A stretch of 64,000 nucleotides of DNA from Methanobacteriota archaeon (GCA_027064425.1 JAMOPO010000015.1:365959-429958); one strand, 5' to 3'; shown: positions 6,472 through 15,394, counted from the first letter of the stretch. Notes: a model not told the origin generated them from the sequence alone. A program made the numbers and translations.

Positions 6472-9400
6472 TCAGCCCCCTACCTCCTTCAGCAGCTCGG
6501 CCAGCAGGCCGATGAGGCCGCGCTCGTTGAGCAGCTCCCGCGCGCGGTCCGAGAGTCGGTACGCGTCTCCAACGGGTTCGAACAGGTCCGTCTGGGCCAG
6601 TCGTCCAAGCTCCTTCTCGGAGAAGGTCGCGTCCGCGCCCTCCCGGGCCACTCGCCGCAGCACGTCGATGGCGGCGTCGCTTAGCCGCTCCGCCAGCTCG
6701 GGCGGTAGGCGCAGCTCCTCGATGAGGGCGGTCGTCTCCTCCTCGCCATCGCCGGGCAGCTGGGCCCGGCAGGCGTAGAACTCGGTTTCCTCGTACTCCC
6801 GGGCCCTGTCGATGACCCAGCCGAGCACGGGCGTCTGGACGCGGCCGGCGCTGAGCCAGGTCATGGCCTCCAGCTCGACGTCCGGCTCGACCTCCTCGCC
6901 GTTGACCACCGCCCGGACCTCCACGGCGTCCTCCCGGACCGACTCGGCGTCGCCGAGCTCCCGGTTCTCGTCCATGAGGGTGGCGACATAGGTGACCTGG
7001 CCACCCCGGGAGATGCGCGTCCGAACGACGTACTCATCGCCCTCTCGGCGCACGCGGACGGGCCGGGACGGGACGTCCTCGTCCTCGAACCGGCGGCGGA
7101 AGTCAATGATCTTCACGCCCTCGGGCAGGCGGATACGGAGCTCGATGAACGTGCCGCGGTCACGCTCGCCCAGGTCGATGGTGAGGAGCTTGAACACCTC
7201 CCACAGGTCCTGGGACAGTGCGAAGCCGATCCACCGGTCGGCGACCCGGCGGAGGATCTGGGCGGACACGCGCCCGGCGTCCACGTCCTTCCAGTTCTCC
7301 TCCTCCAGCGCCTCGGAGATGCCGCGCCGGGTGACCTCGTGGAACTCGGTCCGGTGAACCTCCGCGGTGACCCAGCCGAGGTAGTTGAACACGTCCCACC
7401 CGATCTTCTCTCCCTCGGTGTCCGGGTCCGTGCCGATCAGGATGACGTCGGCCTCGGCGGCGAGGTCCCGGATGGATTCCAGGAGTGGCGTCTTCAGCTC
7501 AACCTCGCCACCGCAGTTCGGGCACTCCTCGCGGCCCACGACCTGCTCACCGCACTCCCGGCACCGGCCCAGCACGTCGTACACCGGCACCCACCGATCA
7601 CCCACCTGCTCCACACCGAAGACGCCCTCGTCCTCCACGAGGTCCGCGACGTGGCCCTGCGTGGCGACAACGGTCAGGTGCAGGCCCTCGGCCGCGGCCT
7701 CGTAGGCCACGCCACCGTCCAGCCGGCGCCGGGAGGGCCGGCGCGAGAACAGGGAGGCGATCATCCGGGCCTTGTTCGGCGATTCGACGATCATCAGGGC
7801 CGAGCGGGCGAGCTTGCCGGCCTCCTCCGGCTCGAGCTCGCCCCGGAGGATCTTGCGCACGCGCTCCCGGTCGTCGTCCACCTTCTCCACCAGCTCGTCC
7901 AGCTCCTCCTCGGACACGCCCTCCAGGTTCAGGCCGATGTCGTCCGCCGTGAGCTCCTCCGGGTAGGACTTCCACTCGAACTCGGTCCCGTACGTGTACG
8001 ACATTCGCCGGATCAGGCCGTTGAGCAGCCGGAGCTCCCGGTCGTCGTCCGGATCGCAGAGGACGAAGGACAGGCCGAAGGTCACGCCGCCGGCGAAGAG
8101 CCGGCTCACGCGCCCGCTGGCCTGTACGTACGTTCTCAGGTCCGGCACCTCGAGGAACGAGTCACCATCCTCCTCTCGCACGGCCACCGTGGTCGCCTCG
8201 CGCGCGAGCCGCTCCACCCGCTCCCGATCACCGAGCAGGTTCAGCAGCTCCCTCACGCCCTCGGCCAGCGTGCGGACGTTCCGGGCCAGCCAGGGCTCCA
8301 CGTCCAGCTCGTCGGCGATCTCGTCCGCGTTCCGGTCGGCCAGGTCCTGGAGCTCCTCGATGGAGAGGTCCTCCACGGCCTCCTCGACCCGCTCCCGGTA
8401 CCAGGCGCCGCGCCGGACGATCCGCCAGAGCCGGCCGGCGACGCCCTCGAGCCGGCTCCGCAGCTGGGTGTCGTCGATTAGGCGCGCAAGGTTGGACAGG
8501 GCGGAGGCGACGTAGGTCACGTCCTTCAGATCCTCCTCCTCGGGCGTCAGCCGGATGCGCTGGCGCGGGACCCCGTAGAAGACGGCGTACCGGGCCGCCT
8601 GGGGTAAGTCGAGCCCGCGCACGATAACGCCGTACGGGCTGGCGACGGCGACGAGGACGTCCACCTCACCCTCCGCGAACGCGTCGATGGCCTCCTCGCG
8701 CTCCTCGGCCGACGTGCCGGCGTGGACCGCCCGCGCCTCTATCCCGTGCTCTCGCAGGTGCTCGGCGATCTCCTCCGCCACCTCGCGCGCCCGCTCACCG
8801 CCGGGCAGACGCTGCGGTACGAAGACGAGGCCGCCCTCCGGACCCACGCGCTCGACGACCTCGCGCACGGCCTCCGGGGACGGCTCTTTCGGCACGACCA
8901 GGTCCTGGATGTTCCGGAGCCCCTCGCCGCCGGCGCCCACCTCGAAGTCGAAGAGCTCCCGAACGACCGCGAGCCTCCGGGATGGAGCGGCGGCTCCGGT
9001 CGCGCTCATGAAGACGATCTGAGCGAGATCCCGCCCTTTAGCCTCCTCAACCTCCTCCTCCAGCTCCTCGAGCTCCTTCTCGAGCTCCTCCAGGTCGCGC
9101 CGGACGCGCTCGGCCCGCTCCTCTTCGCCGCGCTCCTCCAGTGACTCGAGCCAGTCGCGCAGCGAGTAGTACCGGCGCCGGAGGTTCGCGAGACGGTACG
9201 CGGCGTCGATCTCGTCCTGCTCCAGGCCCGCCACCCGGAGGACGCGGTCGACGTTCCGGCCGGTACCGCGGATGATCGCGTCCACGTCGTCGACGAAGAT
9301 CACGTCGAAGTCGAGCCGCTCGAGCTCCTCCACGCGGTGGACCAGGAACTGGGCGGTGGTGATCAGGACGTCGAAGTCGCCCTCGCGGATGCGCTCCTGG

Positions 9401-10158
9401 GCCCTTCGCCGGCGCTCGTCGGGCATGGCCGCGTGGTAGCTGACGACCTCGACGTCGAGGCCGGCCCGCTCGGCGAGATCGCGGATGCGCTCCTCGACCT
9501 GGCGGACGAGGGTGGTCGTGGGCACGATATAGTACACGCGCCGGCCCGCGTGGGCCAGGAGGGCGCTCATCAGCGAGGCCCAGGAGGTCTTACCCGTGCC
9601 GGTCGGGGCCAGGATCGAGAAGCTGCAGCCACGGATCAGGCGCCGCGTCCACACGGCTTGGGCGGAGTACAGCCGGAACCCGGTCGCCTCCTCGAACGCG
9701 CGGTTCGCGATCTCGGTGAAGAGCTCGGGCCAAACGTGCTCGCGGAAGAACTCCTCGACGCGCTCGCGGTCGACCTCGCCCCGCTCGGCCCGGTCGCGGA
9801 GGAGCTTGAGCACCAGGAGAACCTCGCCCACGGTCCCGTGCTCCTTCCGGGCGGTCTTGAGCGCGTCCAGGAGCCGATCCGTCTCGTAGGGGAGGCAGCG
9901 CTCGCAGATGCCGATGCGAGAGGTGAGCCGGATCGAGGAGCAGTCGCCACCGCAGATCACGCACGCGGAGCCGAAGATGGCGACGGGCTCGTTCGGGTCC
10001 GTCCCGGAGATGTCCTTCTCGCGGACCCGGTCCGGGTCCTCCAGGTGCTCCTCCAGCCGCTCGGACAGCCGCTCGATGGTCTCAGAACACTCCTGAAGGA
10101 TCGGCTCGGCGAGGTCCTGGAAGCCCTCTGGGACGAGCTCCAGCACGTCATCCAGCAT
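6472..10158 (-). CDS. rgyB: Reverse gyrase subunit B (helicase module plus TOPRIM part of the topoisomerase)
   Basis: This 1228-residue protein introduces positive supercoils together with a separate RgyA subunit. An N-terminal zinc finger has Cys66, 69, 73, 85 and 88. The helicase-like module has Walker A APTGTGKT at about 184-191 and DDVDA near 290. The topoisomerase IA TOPRIM begins near 786 (MIVESPNKARMIASLF), contains a second zinc finger near 864 (CRECG...CPNCGG), and the acidic GTDPDTEGEKIGWD. SAGRVQTP lies near 1101. The chain ends about 110 residues later, before any domain with the active-site tyrosine. This matches the known Methanopyrus split, in which RgyA (not in this window) carries the tyrosine. 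The gene overlaps taw3 by 11 bp and is probably co-transcribed with it. Confidence 0.95.
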   Translation of the reverse strand: MLDDVLELVPEGFQDLAEPILQECSETIERLSERLEEHLEDPDRVREKDISGTDPNEPVAIFGSACVICGGDCSSIRLTSRIGICERCLPYETDRLLDALKTARKEHGTVGEVLLVLKLLRDRAERGEVDRERVEEFFREHVWPELFTEIANRAFEEATGFRLYSAQAVWTRRLIRGCSFSILAPTGTGKTSWASLMSALLAHAGRRVYYIVPTTTLVRQVEERIRDLAERAGLDVEVVSYHAAMPDERRRRAQERIREGDFDVLITTAQFLVHRVEELERLDFDVIFVDDVDAIIRGTGRNVDRVLRVAGLEQDEIDAAYRLANLRRRYYSLRDWLESLEERGEEERAERVRRDLEELEKELEELEEEVEEAKGRDLAQIVFMSATGAAAPSRRLAVVRELFDFEVGAGGEGLRNIQDLVVPKEPSPEAVREVVERVGPEGGLVFVPQRLPGGERAREVAEEIAEHLREHGIEARAVHAGTSAEEREEAIDAFAEGEVDVLVAVASPYGVIVRGLDLPQAARYAVFYGVPRQRIRLTPEEEDLKDVTYVASALSNLARLIDDTQLRSRLEGVAGRLWRIVRRGAWYRERVEEAVEDLSIEELQDLADRNADEIADELDVEPWLARNVRTLAEGVRELLNLLGDRERVERLAREATTVAVREEDGDSFLEVPDLRTYVQASGRVSRLFAGGVTFGLSFVLCDPDDDRELRLLNGLIRRMSYTYGTEFEWKSYPEELTADDIGLNLEGVSEEELDELVEKVDDDRERVRKILRGELEPEEAGKLARSALMIVESPNKARMIASLFSRRPSRRRLDGGVAYEAAAEGLHLTVVATQGHVADLVEDEGVFGVEQVGDRWVPVYDVLGRCRECGEQVVGREECPNCGGEVELKTPLLESIRDLAAEADVILIGTDPDTEGEKIGWDVFNYLGWVTAEVHRTEFHEVTRRGISEALEEENWKDVDAGRVSAQILRRVADRWIGFALSQDLWEVFKLLTIDLGERDRGTFIELRIRLPEGVKIIDFRRRFEDEDVPSRPVRVRREGDEYVVRTRISRGGQVTYVATLMDENRELGDAESVREDAVEVRAVVNGEEVEPDVELEAMTWLSAGRVQTPVLGWVIDRAREYEETEFYACRAQLPGDGEEETTALIEELRLPPELAERLSDAAIDVLRRVAREGADATFSEKELGRLAQTDLFEPVGDAYRLSDRARELLNERGLIGLLAELLKEVGG

Positions 10159-10738
10159 CGTCTTTCAGCCCCTCGACGGCGCGAACGAGTCGTTCTAGTC
10201 GGGCGTGGCCCCTGGCCAGCAGCCGGTTGCACATCTCGACCAGGTGAGGCCAGGCCTCCCTCCTGATCGTCTCGCGCCCGTCGATCTTGACGGGCACTTC
10301 CATGCGCTCGGAGCCGAGGATCTCCACCACCACTTTTGAATCTTTGATCGAGCGGATGGAGGAGGCCTTGAACCCGGCCTCGGAGGCGGCGGAGCGCAGG
10401 CGCCGGGCCGCCTCCAGGTCGCGGCACAGGACGTGGAAGAGCGGCGGCTGGGCCTTCAGCCACGTGAGACCCTCGTCCGGGGCGCGCCGGACGGCCTCGC
10501 GCACCTCCTCCACCTCGACCGGCTCGTGCCACTTCGCGACGAACTCGGAGCCGCGCTTGTCCCCCACCTCGGGCTCGTGGAGCACGATGATGCGGCCCGA
10601 GCAGCTGCTCGTCGTGCAGTAGTCCGGGAGCGAGTTGATCGCCTCGAGGACGGGGATCGCCGGCTCGTCCACCTCGCCCCGCTCGATCGCCTCCTCGAGC
10701 TGGCGGAGGCGGCGCCGCTTCTCGCCCTCCCAGTGCAA
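10148..10738 (-). CDS. taw3: tRNA wybutosine-synthesis methyltransferase Taw3/TYW3 family
   Basis: This 196-residue protein has the TYW3 signature TTSSCSGRIIVL at about residues 42-53 and the downstream WLKAQPPLFHVLCRDLEAA. TYW3-family enzymes N4-methylate the tricyclic wyosine precursor at tRNA-Phe position 37. The gene's last 11 bp overlap the rgyB start, so the pair is likely one transcript. It is divergent from the radical-SAM gene at 10807. Confidence 0.88.
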   Translation of the reverse strand: MHWEGEKRRRLRQLEEAIERGEVDEPAIPVLEAINSLPDYCTTSSCSGRIIVLHEPEVGDKRGSEFVAKWHEPVEVEEVREAVRRAPDEGLTWLKAQPPLFHVLCRDLEAARRLRSAASEAGFKASSIRSIKDSKVVVEILGSERMEVPVKIDGRETIRREAWPHLVEMCNRLLARGHARLERLVRAVEGLKDDAG

Positions 10739-10740
10739 GG

Positions 10741-10792
10741 TCAGTGCCGCCTGAGCTCCTCATTTATCCTCGGCGTTCGGTCGCCTCATCAT
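10741..10792 (-). ncRNA. Candidate C/D box sRNA in a divergent promoter region
   Basis: Minus-strand order: C box ATGATGA (10792-10786), a 12-nt guide, CCGA at the D' position (10773-10770), a weak C'-like AAATGAG after 4 nt, then D box CTGA (10744-10741). The 52-nt length and the 12-nt guide fit archaeal C/D sRNAs. Against it: the C' box is poor, no terminal stem is convincing, and CATTTATCC here is also the best TATA element for the radical-SAM gene. Confidence 0.35.
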
Positions 10793-10806
10793 CCGGGGGC
10801 TCGGGG

Positions 10807-11826
10807 TTGAAGGATCTCCGGAACTGTAAACTCTGCGCCTGGGAGTGCGGAGTAGACCGGCTCGAAGGCGAGCGCGGGGTCTGCCGGGTTACGGAGCCCG
10901 TCGTGGCCTCGAAACAGCTGCACCCGGCCCCGCCCGCGAGCTACACGGTGTTTATGGCCGGGTGCAACTACCGCTGCCTGAACTGCCAGAACTGGGACAT
11001 CGCGCACTTCCCGGACAACCCGGAGGGGCGCGTGCTCGGGTACCAGGACCCGAAGGAGCTGGCCGTCGAGGCCGTGAACATGATCGAAACGCCGCAGGGT
11101 CGCGCGATCGGCGCCGACCGAATCTTCTTCTCCGGGGGCGAGCCGACCGTTCACCTCCCCTACGTTGAGAAAGTCGTCGAGCACTTCCGCGAGACGACGG
11201 ACATCTGGAAGGTCAACTTCGACACGAACGGGTTCGCCACGCGGAAGAGCATGCGGCGGATCATCCGGCTCGCGGACTCGATCACGTTCGACTTCAAGGC
11301 GTACTCGGACGAGCTGCACCGCGCGATCACCGGCGCGCCCGTGGAACCCGTTCTCCGGAACCTGGAGCTGCTGATCCCCTCCCACCTGGACCTGATCTGG
11401 GAGGTCCGGATCCTGCTGATCCCGGAGGCGCACGACGAGGAGGAGATCCGGAGTATGTGCGAGTTCCTGGCGGACCTGGACGAGTCCGTTCCCGTCTGCT
11501 TCCTGGCCTTCCGGCCGAACTTCGTCCTGGAGCGGCACCCGGGCGCGCCGCGGAAGCTCATGCAGCGGGCCGTGGAGATCGCGCGGGAGTGCGGGCTGGA
11601 GAACGCCTCCTGGTCGGGGCTGCCGGACCTCGAGGGCGAGGTCCCGCCCAGGGTCCGGGAGCGTCGGGAGAGGCTGCGGGAGCGGTACGACGGGCACGAG
11701 GGCGCCGCCCTGATGGCCGGTTACGCCCGCGAGGCTGGGTGCCCGTGCCACCCGCGGGACTGCCTGAGCTGCTCGAAGATGAGCGAGTGCCCGGTGAAGC
11801 GGTACCGGGCGGCGCGCCGGACGTAG
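10807..11826 (+). CDS. Radical SAM protein related to pyruvate-formate-lyase activases (PflX-like)
   Basis: An accessory Cys set CKLCAWECGVDRLEGERGVC opens the protein. The radical-SAM cluster motif CNYRCLNC (CX3CX2C) follows near residue 53, then FFSGGEPTVH (SAM-binding GGE). The C-terminus has a further Cys-rich patch (CPCHPRDCLSCSKMSEC), likely a second Fe-S site. The substrate is unknown; PflX/COG1313-type proteins are presumed glycyl-radical or peptide activases. TTG at 10807 after a G-rich stretch is chosen over an upstream in-frame codon that would run into the promoter region. Confidence 0.8.
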   Translation: MKDLRNCKLCAWECGVDRLEGERGVCRVTEPVVASKQLHPAPPASYTVFMAGCNYRCLNCQNWDIAHFPDNPEGRVLGYQDPKELAVEAVNMIETPQGRAIGADRIFFSGGEPTVHLPYVEKVVEHFRETTDIWKVNFDTNGFATRKSMRRIIRLADSITFDFKAYSDELHRAITGAPVEPVLRNLELLIPSHLDLIWEVRILLIPEAHDEEEIRSMCEFLADLDESVPVCFLAFRPNFVLERHPGAPRKLMQRAVEIARECGLENASWSGLPDLEGEVPPRVRERRERLRERYDGHEGAALMAGYAREAGCPCHPRDCLSCSKMSECPVKRYRAARRT

Positions 11827-12375
11827 CTACTCACGCCAGCGCTGGAACTCCTTGAACCGGCGCTTGATTCGGCCCGGGACGCCGGGAGGGCTGAGCTCGC
11901 CCAGGTACCCGCGACCGTCCTCCTCCGAGATCCTGACCTCCTCCCGCAGCTCGGCCCGAAGGAGGAACTCGCACAGGCCCGCGTTCCGGATCACCGCGTC
12001 CCGTGGACGGAGCGTGACGGACCAGACGTAGTACACCTTGAAGGCCGTGTCCGGGAACATCCCGCCCCCGAGGTCGACCGCGAGCACGTCGCACGAGGGC
12101 TCGCCGAGGGCCTCAAGCACCCGCTCGAGCGTCTCATACTCCCGGGCGTCGCCCGGGACGAACGTCAGCTCCTCATGCTCCCGCTCCAGCTCGGCCATGG
12201 CCTCGCGCGCCTCCTCCCCGTAGTCCACGGCCACGACTCGCTCCGGACCGCGGCTTAGGATCCTCCGCGTGGCCGCGCCCTTGTGGCAGCCGAGCTCCAC
12301 GACGGTGTCGCCCTCCCGCACGACTTCCCCGAGAAGCTCCCGGTAGCGGTCCACGGATCGCACGAGCGCGATCAA
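11827..12375 (-). CDS. SAM-dependent methyltransferase of unknown target
   Basis: A 182-residue Rossmann methyltransferase. Motif I is VVELGCHKGAATRRIL (about 26-41), motif II acidic is VAVDYG, motif III region is FVPGDAREY, and motif IV is VLAVDLGGG. A basic C-terminus (GRIKRRFKEFQRW) suggests nucleic-acid contact. The family is conserved in methanogens without an assigned substrate. It is convergent with the radical-SAM gene, with adjoining ends. Confidence 0.75.
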   Translation of the reverse strand: MIALVRSVDRYRELLGEVVREGDTVVELGCHKGAATRRILSRGPERVVAVDYGEEAREAMAELEREHEELTFVPGDAREYETLERVLEALGEPSCDVLAVDLGGGMFPDTAFKVYYVWSVTLRPRDAVIRNAGLCEFLLRAELREEVRISEEDGRGYLGELSPPGVPGRIKRRFKEFQRWRE

Positions 12376-12424
12376 GCTCGGGCCCCGCTAGGCTTTTGTT
12401 CGGGCGGTGCGCGGATCCCGCCGG

Positions 12425-12482
12425 ATGATGACGGTTTCAGGCGCCGAGTTCGGCCGGGGATGCGGATATCTCCCCGCACTGA
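12425..12482 (+). ncRNA. Weak candidate C/D box sRNA
   Basis: The intergenic region 12376-12540 has no protein frame of note. It contains ATGATGA (12425-12431), CCGA after a 12-nt guide at the D' position, and CTGA (12479-12482) as D box. CCGG occurs on both flanks and could make a short terminal stem. A clear C' box is missing. Two copies of GGGTGACGAG exactly 30 nt apart follow (12490 and 12520). Confidence 0.3.
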
Positions 12483-12540
12483 CCCCGGAGGGTGACGAGG
12501 GCCTTCCGGGGACCGAAGGGGGTGACGAGACCGGCCCGCG

Positions 12541-13620
12541 CTACCGACTCCGGGTGACCACCACCACCGCCTTCCTGTTGTTCACCCCCACCCGGAACCG
12601 CTCCTCCGCGATCACCTCGCCGCCCAGCTCCCTCCTCAAGCGCCGGATCATCCGACCATAGTAACGGTCGCCGATGGACAGGCCGACCCCGTACTCGCCG
12701 AGGTCCAGGGTGGCGTGGCCGGCCCCGTCGATGTTCTTCCCGTGCGCCAGCCGGGTTAGGATGCTCCTGATCATGGCCGCGCTCGGCGGCGCGTCACCCG
12801 TCACGATCTCCCTGACCTCCTCCAGCGCCTCCTCCACCAGCTCCTGCGCCATCCCGCCGATCTCGAGGCCCCGAAGCTCCGTCAGGTCCGCCCGCGTGGT
12901 GCGGTGGCCCTCGATCAACGAGCCGTCGACCCACTCCCGCAGCACCAGCTTGGCCGCCCCCTCCAGGTCCCGGCCGAGCCGGTCGGCGATGTCCCGGAGG
13001 ACCTCCTCCGGATCGTCCCTCTCCTCGACGTCGAAGCGCTCCTCGATCGCGCCGGGGTACTCGCGCAGCACCCGGTCGATCACGCGGGTCGCCGGGGTGA
13101 CCGGGTCCTCAAGCACGTCCGGGTCGAGGGCACCGGCCTCCTCCCCGACCTCCTCCGTCGGCACGACTCCCGGCGAGTCGATGACGAGGAGCTTCCGGCT
13201 CCCGCGCACCCACATCTTGCCCCTCGTGTAGCCGGCCTCCCGTGACGTCTCGGTGGCCGACCGCCGGACGAGCGCGTTGATGAGCATGGACTTGCCGACG
13301 TTCTGCACGCCCACGACGCCCACGCGCACGGTCTCCACGTCCTCCGGCGCAACCTCGAAGATCGCGCGCCGCAGGTAGCGGATGCCCATACGCTCTCGGG
13401 CACTCACGTAAACCGTGGGCACTCCCTCCTCCGCCTCGATGCGCTCCTTGATCTCCTCCGCCCGGACCCGCGGGACCAGGTCCGCCTTGTTGAGCACGAC
13501 CACCCGGGTGTAGTCGAACACGTCCTCGAGCCGCTCGAGCCGGTCCCACCGGGTCTCCTCCGGGTACCGGATGTCCCGGACGTCGAGGACCACGTGCGCC
13601 TCGGAGAGGACGCGCATCAC
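12541..13620 (-). CDS. Circularly permuted GTPase (YlqF/YawG family, ribosome biogenesis)
   Basis: The GTPase motifs occur in permuted order: G4 NKAD near residue 45, then G1 GVQNVGKSM near 107, then G3 DSPG near 148. This is characteristic of YlqF/RbgA/YawG GTPases that act in large-subunit assembly. A C-terminal region of about 180 residues is not the usual RNA-binding tail. The start GTG at 13620 may be too late: the in-frame upstream residues PPRWYRHV look conserved, but only a CTG (13644) could start there. Confidence 0.85.
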   Translation of the reverse strand: MMRVLSEAHVVLDVRDIRYPEETRWDRLERLEDVFDYTRVVVLNKADLVPRVRAEEIKERIEAEEGVPTVYVSARERMGIRYLRRAIFEVAPEDVETVRVGVVGVQNVGKSMLINALVRRSATETSREAGYTRGKMWVRGSRKLLVIDSPGVVPTEEVGEEAGALDPDVLEDPVTPATRVIDRVLREYPGAIEERFDVEERDDPEEVLRDIADRLGRDLEGAAKLVLREWVDGSLIEGHRTTRADLTELRGLEIGGMAQELVEEALEEVREIVTGDAPPSAAMIRSILTRLAHGKNIDGAGHATLDLGEYGVGLSIGDRYYGRMIRRLRRELGGEVIAEERFRVGVNNRKAVVVVTRSR

Positions 13621-13663
13621 GTGCCGGTACCAGCGCGGCGGCAGGGTCGCGCCCCCCTTAGCC

Positions 13664-13678
13664 TTTTTATCCCGGTGT
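13664..13678. promoter_or_regulatory. Shared AT-rich promoter element between divergent genes
   Basis: CCTTTTTATCC reads as a TATA-like element on either strand and sits between the divergent permuted-GTPase and radical-SAM genes, 23 and 44 bp from their starts. No other AT-rich stretch lies between them apart from one near the plus-strand start. Confidence 0.45.
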
Positions 13679-13700
13679 TAACTCTCGGTCGGCACCGGGG

Positions 13701-14819
13701 GTGGTCGGCATTAAATCTGACCTCGAGGTTCTGGAGACGCTGCAGCGGGACGTAGAGCCGGCCCAGGACGGAGCACTCCCGCGGCTGGTCGACGAGAAGA
13801 TCGTCAAGGAGCTGTACGAGCAGGGTGAGCTGTTCGCCTCCTTCGGCGCCTACTACCGGCGGGAGAAGGGCTGCAAGGTGATGAAGGCGGCCGTGGACGG
13901 GGGCTTCGTTTGCCCGAACAAGGACGGTAGGATCTCGAAGGTGGGGTGCCTGTTCTGCCCGAAGATGGGCCGTACGATCATCACGCCCAACGTGGACCCG
14001 AAGAAGAAGATCGAGGAGCAGGCTAAGAAGCAGATGGAGGTCTTCCGGGAGCGGTACGGGGCGGAGAAGTTCCTCGTCTACTTCTACCCGGCGACGAACA
14101 CGTACGCGCCGCCGGACGTGCTGGAGGAGCTGTACAACCGGGCGCTGGAGATGGAGGACGTGGTCGGCCTGTCCATCGGCACGCGGCCCGACTGCCTGCC
14201 GGACGAGGTCCTGGACCTGCTGGAGGATTACGTGAAGGAGGGCTACGACGTCTGGCTGGAGATCGGCGTTCAGTCGTACCACCACCGGACGCTGATGCGG
14301 GTGCGCCGGGGTCACGGCCTGGCCGAGGTCGTGGACGCGATCATCCGGGCCAAGGAGCGGGGCATTCGGGTGGTCAACCACATCATCTTCGGCCTGCCGG
14401 GCGAGACGCGGGCTGAGATGCTGGAGACCGTGCGGATGCTCTCGGTGCTGGGCGTTGAGGCGGTGAAGCTGTACCCGCTGGTCGTCCTGGAGCGGACGGA
14501 CCTGGAGTGCCTGTACAAGAAGCGGCGGTACAAGCCGCTGAGCTACCGGGAGTACATCCGGCTGCTCGCGGACGCGCTGGAACGGATGGCGCCGACCGTG
14601 CTCATCCAGCGGCTGTCGAAGGACCGGGCGCCGGACGAGGAGGTGATCGAGCCGGAGTGGGACCTGTACCGGATGAGGGTGATCTCCGACGTGCGGAAGG
14701 AGCTGGCGCGGCGCGAGTCGCGGCAGGGTGCCAAGTACAAGGTGGGGCTGGACGCGGACGAGCTGGTGCCGCTGGTCAAGGGGGCCACGGGCGCGGAGGG
14801 CTCGGAGGTCCCGACCTAG
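13701..14819 (+). CDS. Radical SAM protein, YhcC/YtqA (TIGR01212-like) family
   Basis: A 372-residue radical-SAM enzyme. The cluster-binding segment is CPNKDGRISKVGCLFC (about 71-86), as in the YhcC/YtqA family. FYPATNTYAP and the barrel motifs GTRPDCLPDEVLD and IIFGLPGETRAEM follow in the order seen in Elp3-like proteins. The family is linked to tRNA modification, but the substrate here is not determinable. The start is GTG at 13701. It converges on rnpB, with palindrome copy B lying between their 3' ends. Confidence 0.85.
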   Translation: MVGIKSDLEVLETLQRDVEPAQDGALPRLVDEKIVKELYEQGELFASFGAYYRREKGCKVMKAAVDGGFVCPNKDGRISKVGCLFCPKMGRTIITPNVDPKKKIEEQAKKQMEVFRERYGAEKFLVYFYPATNTYAPPDVLEELYNRALEMEDVVGLSIGTRPDCLPDEVLDLLEDYVKEGYDVWLEIGVQSYHHRTLMRVRRGHGLAEVVDAIIRAKERGIRVVNHIIFGLPGETRAEMLETVRMLSVLGVEAVKLYPLVVLERTDLECLYKKRRYKPLSYREYIRLLADALERMAPTVLIQRLSKDRAPDEEVIEPEWDLYRMRVISDVRKELARRESRQGAKYKVGLDADELVPLVKGATGAEGSEVPT

Positions 14820-14840
14820 CCTCCCCACGCCCGGACGCGT

Positions 14841-14865
14841 TCGTTACGAACCTCGAAACGATTCG
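14841..14865. repeat. Intergenic palindromic element, copy B
   Basis: Arms TCGTTACGA and TCGAAACGA flank a 3-nt centre (one mismatch). The element sits 5 bp beyond the 3' end of RNase P RNA and 21 bp beyond the stop of the convergent radical-SAM gene, so it separates two converging units. On the minus strand it reads with the same loop sequence GGT as copy C. Confidence 0.78.
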
Positions 14866-14870
14866 GCGCG

Positions 14871-15330
14871 GCGGCGGCCGTGGGTGGGCTATAGCCCGCC
14901 TTCTGTAGTCTTAGCTGGCGGCATTCACCTCAGCGGCCCACCATCCCCCTCCGGCCCGGTGTTCATCGGGGGCATCACCCTCGTATCATCGGGCTCATTC
15001 GGCCTCGCCCGCCGCCGGGCGGCCCGTTTCACCGATCCCGTCGGCGTCCTCTGCGGGTTAGCTCGGGCCCCGTCGCCGGGGCCCTTCTCGGCCCGCCGAC
15101 GGCGGGCCTCAGCCGCGTCATCGCCATCCGCCGACGGACGTGTCGTTTCTGTGGCCGGACCCCGGCCTCTCGGCCGGCCCCGTCTCGGGGCGGCGGCCCG
15201 GGCCCGGGGGCGGAGCTTCCTCCCCTTAGCGGCCTTCCGGCCGCACCCCGACGGGCCCGCCCTCATTGCCGTGCTCCGGCGGGCCCTTCCTCGGGGCGGG
15301 GGAGCCGCCAGCCCACCCACGGCCGCCGCC
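14871..15330 (-). ncRNA. rnpB: RNase P RNA
   Basis: The minus strand shows conserved archaeal RNase P RNA elements in order. These are a GAGGAAG (CR-I-like) segment near the 5' end, CCACAGAAACGACACGUCC in the middle, and near the 3' end GAGGUGAAUG followed by CUACAGAAGGCGGGCUAUAGCC (CR-IV/V). The first and last 20 nt (15329-15310 and 14890-14871) are perfectly complementary and form an unusually long P1 helix, which sets the approximate ends. The RNA is the catalytic part of RNase P, which matures tRNA 5' ends. Palindrome copy B follows 5 bp downstream. A long open frame on the opposite strand is an artefact of GC richness. Confidence 0.93.
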
Positions 15331-15378
15331 GAGCGCCCCGGGACGCCGGCGGCTAATAGCCGTTTCCCCGCCCGGCTC

Positions 15379-15394
15379 CTAAACCTTATTTTAC
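15379..15394 (+). promoter_or_regulatory. TATA-box-like element upstream of the m5C methyltransferase
   Basis: TAAACCTTATTTTACC is the only AT-rich patch between the rnpB 5' end and the ATG at 15421. The distance predicts a start site very near the codon, i.e. an almost leaderless mRNA. On the other strand it could also serve rnpB. Confidence 0.45.

Noticed and set aside
12490-12529. Two copies of GGGTGACGAG exactly 30 nt apart
   Set aside because: Only two copies, no further repeats, and too short to be CRISPR or satellite; probably chance in a G-rich gap.
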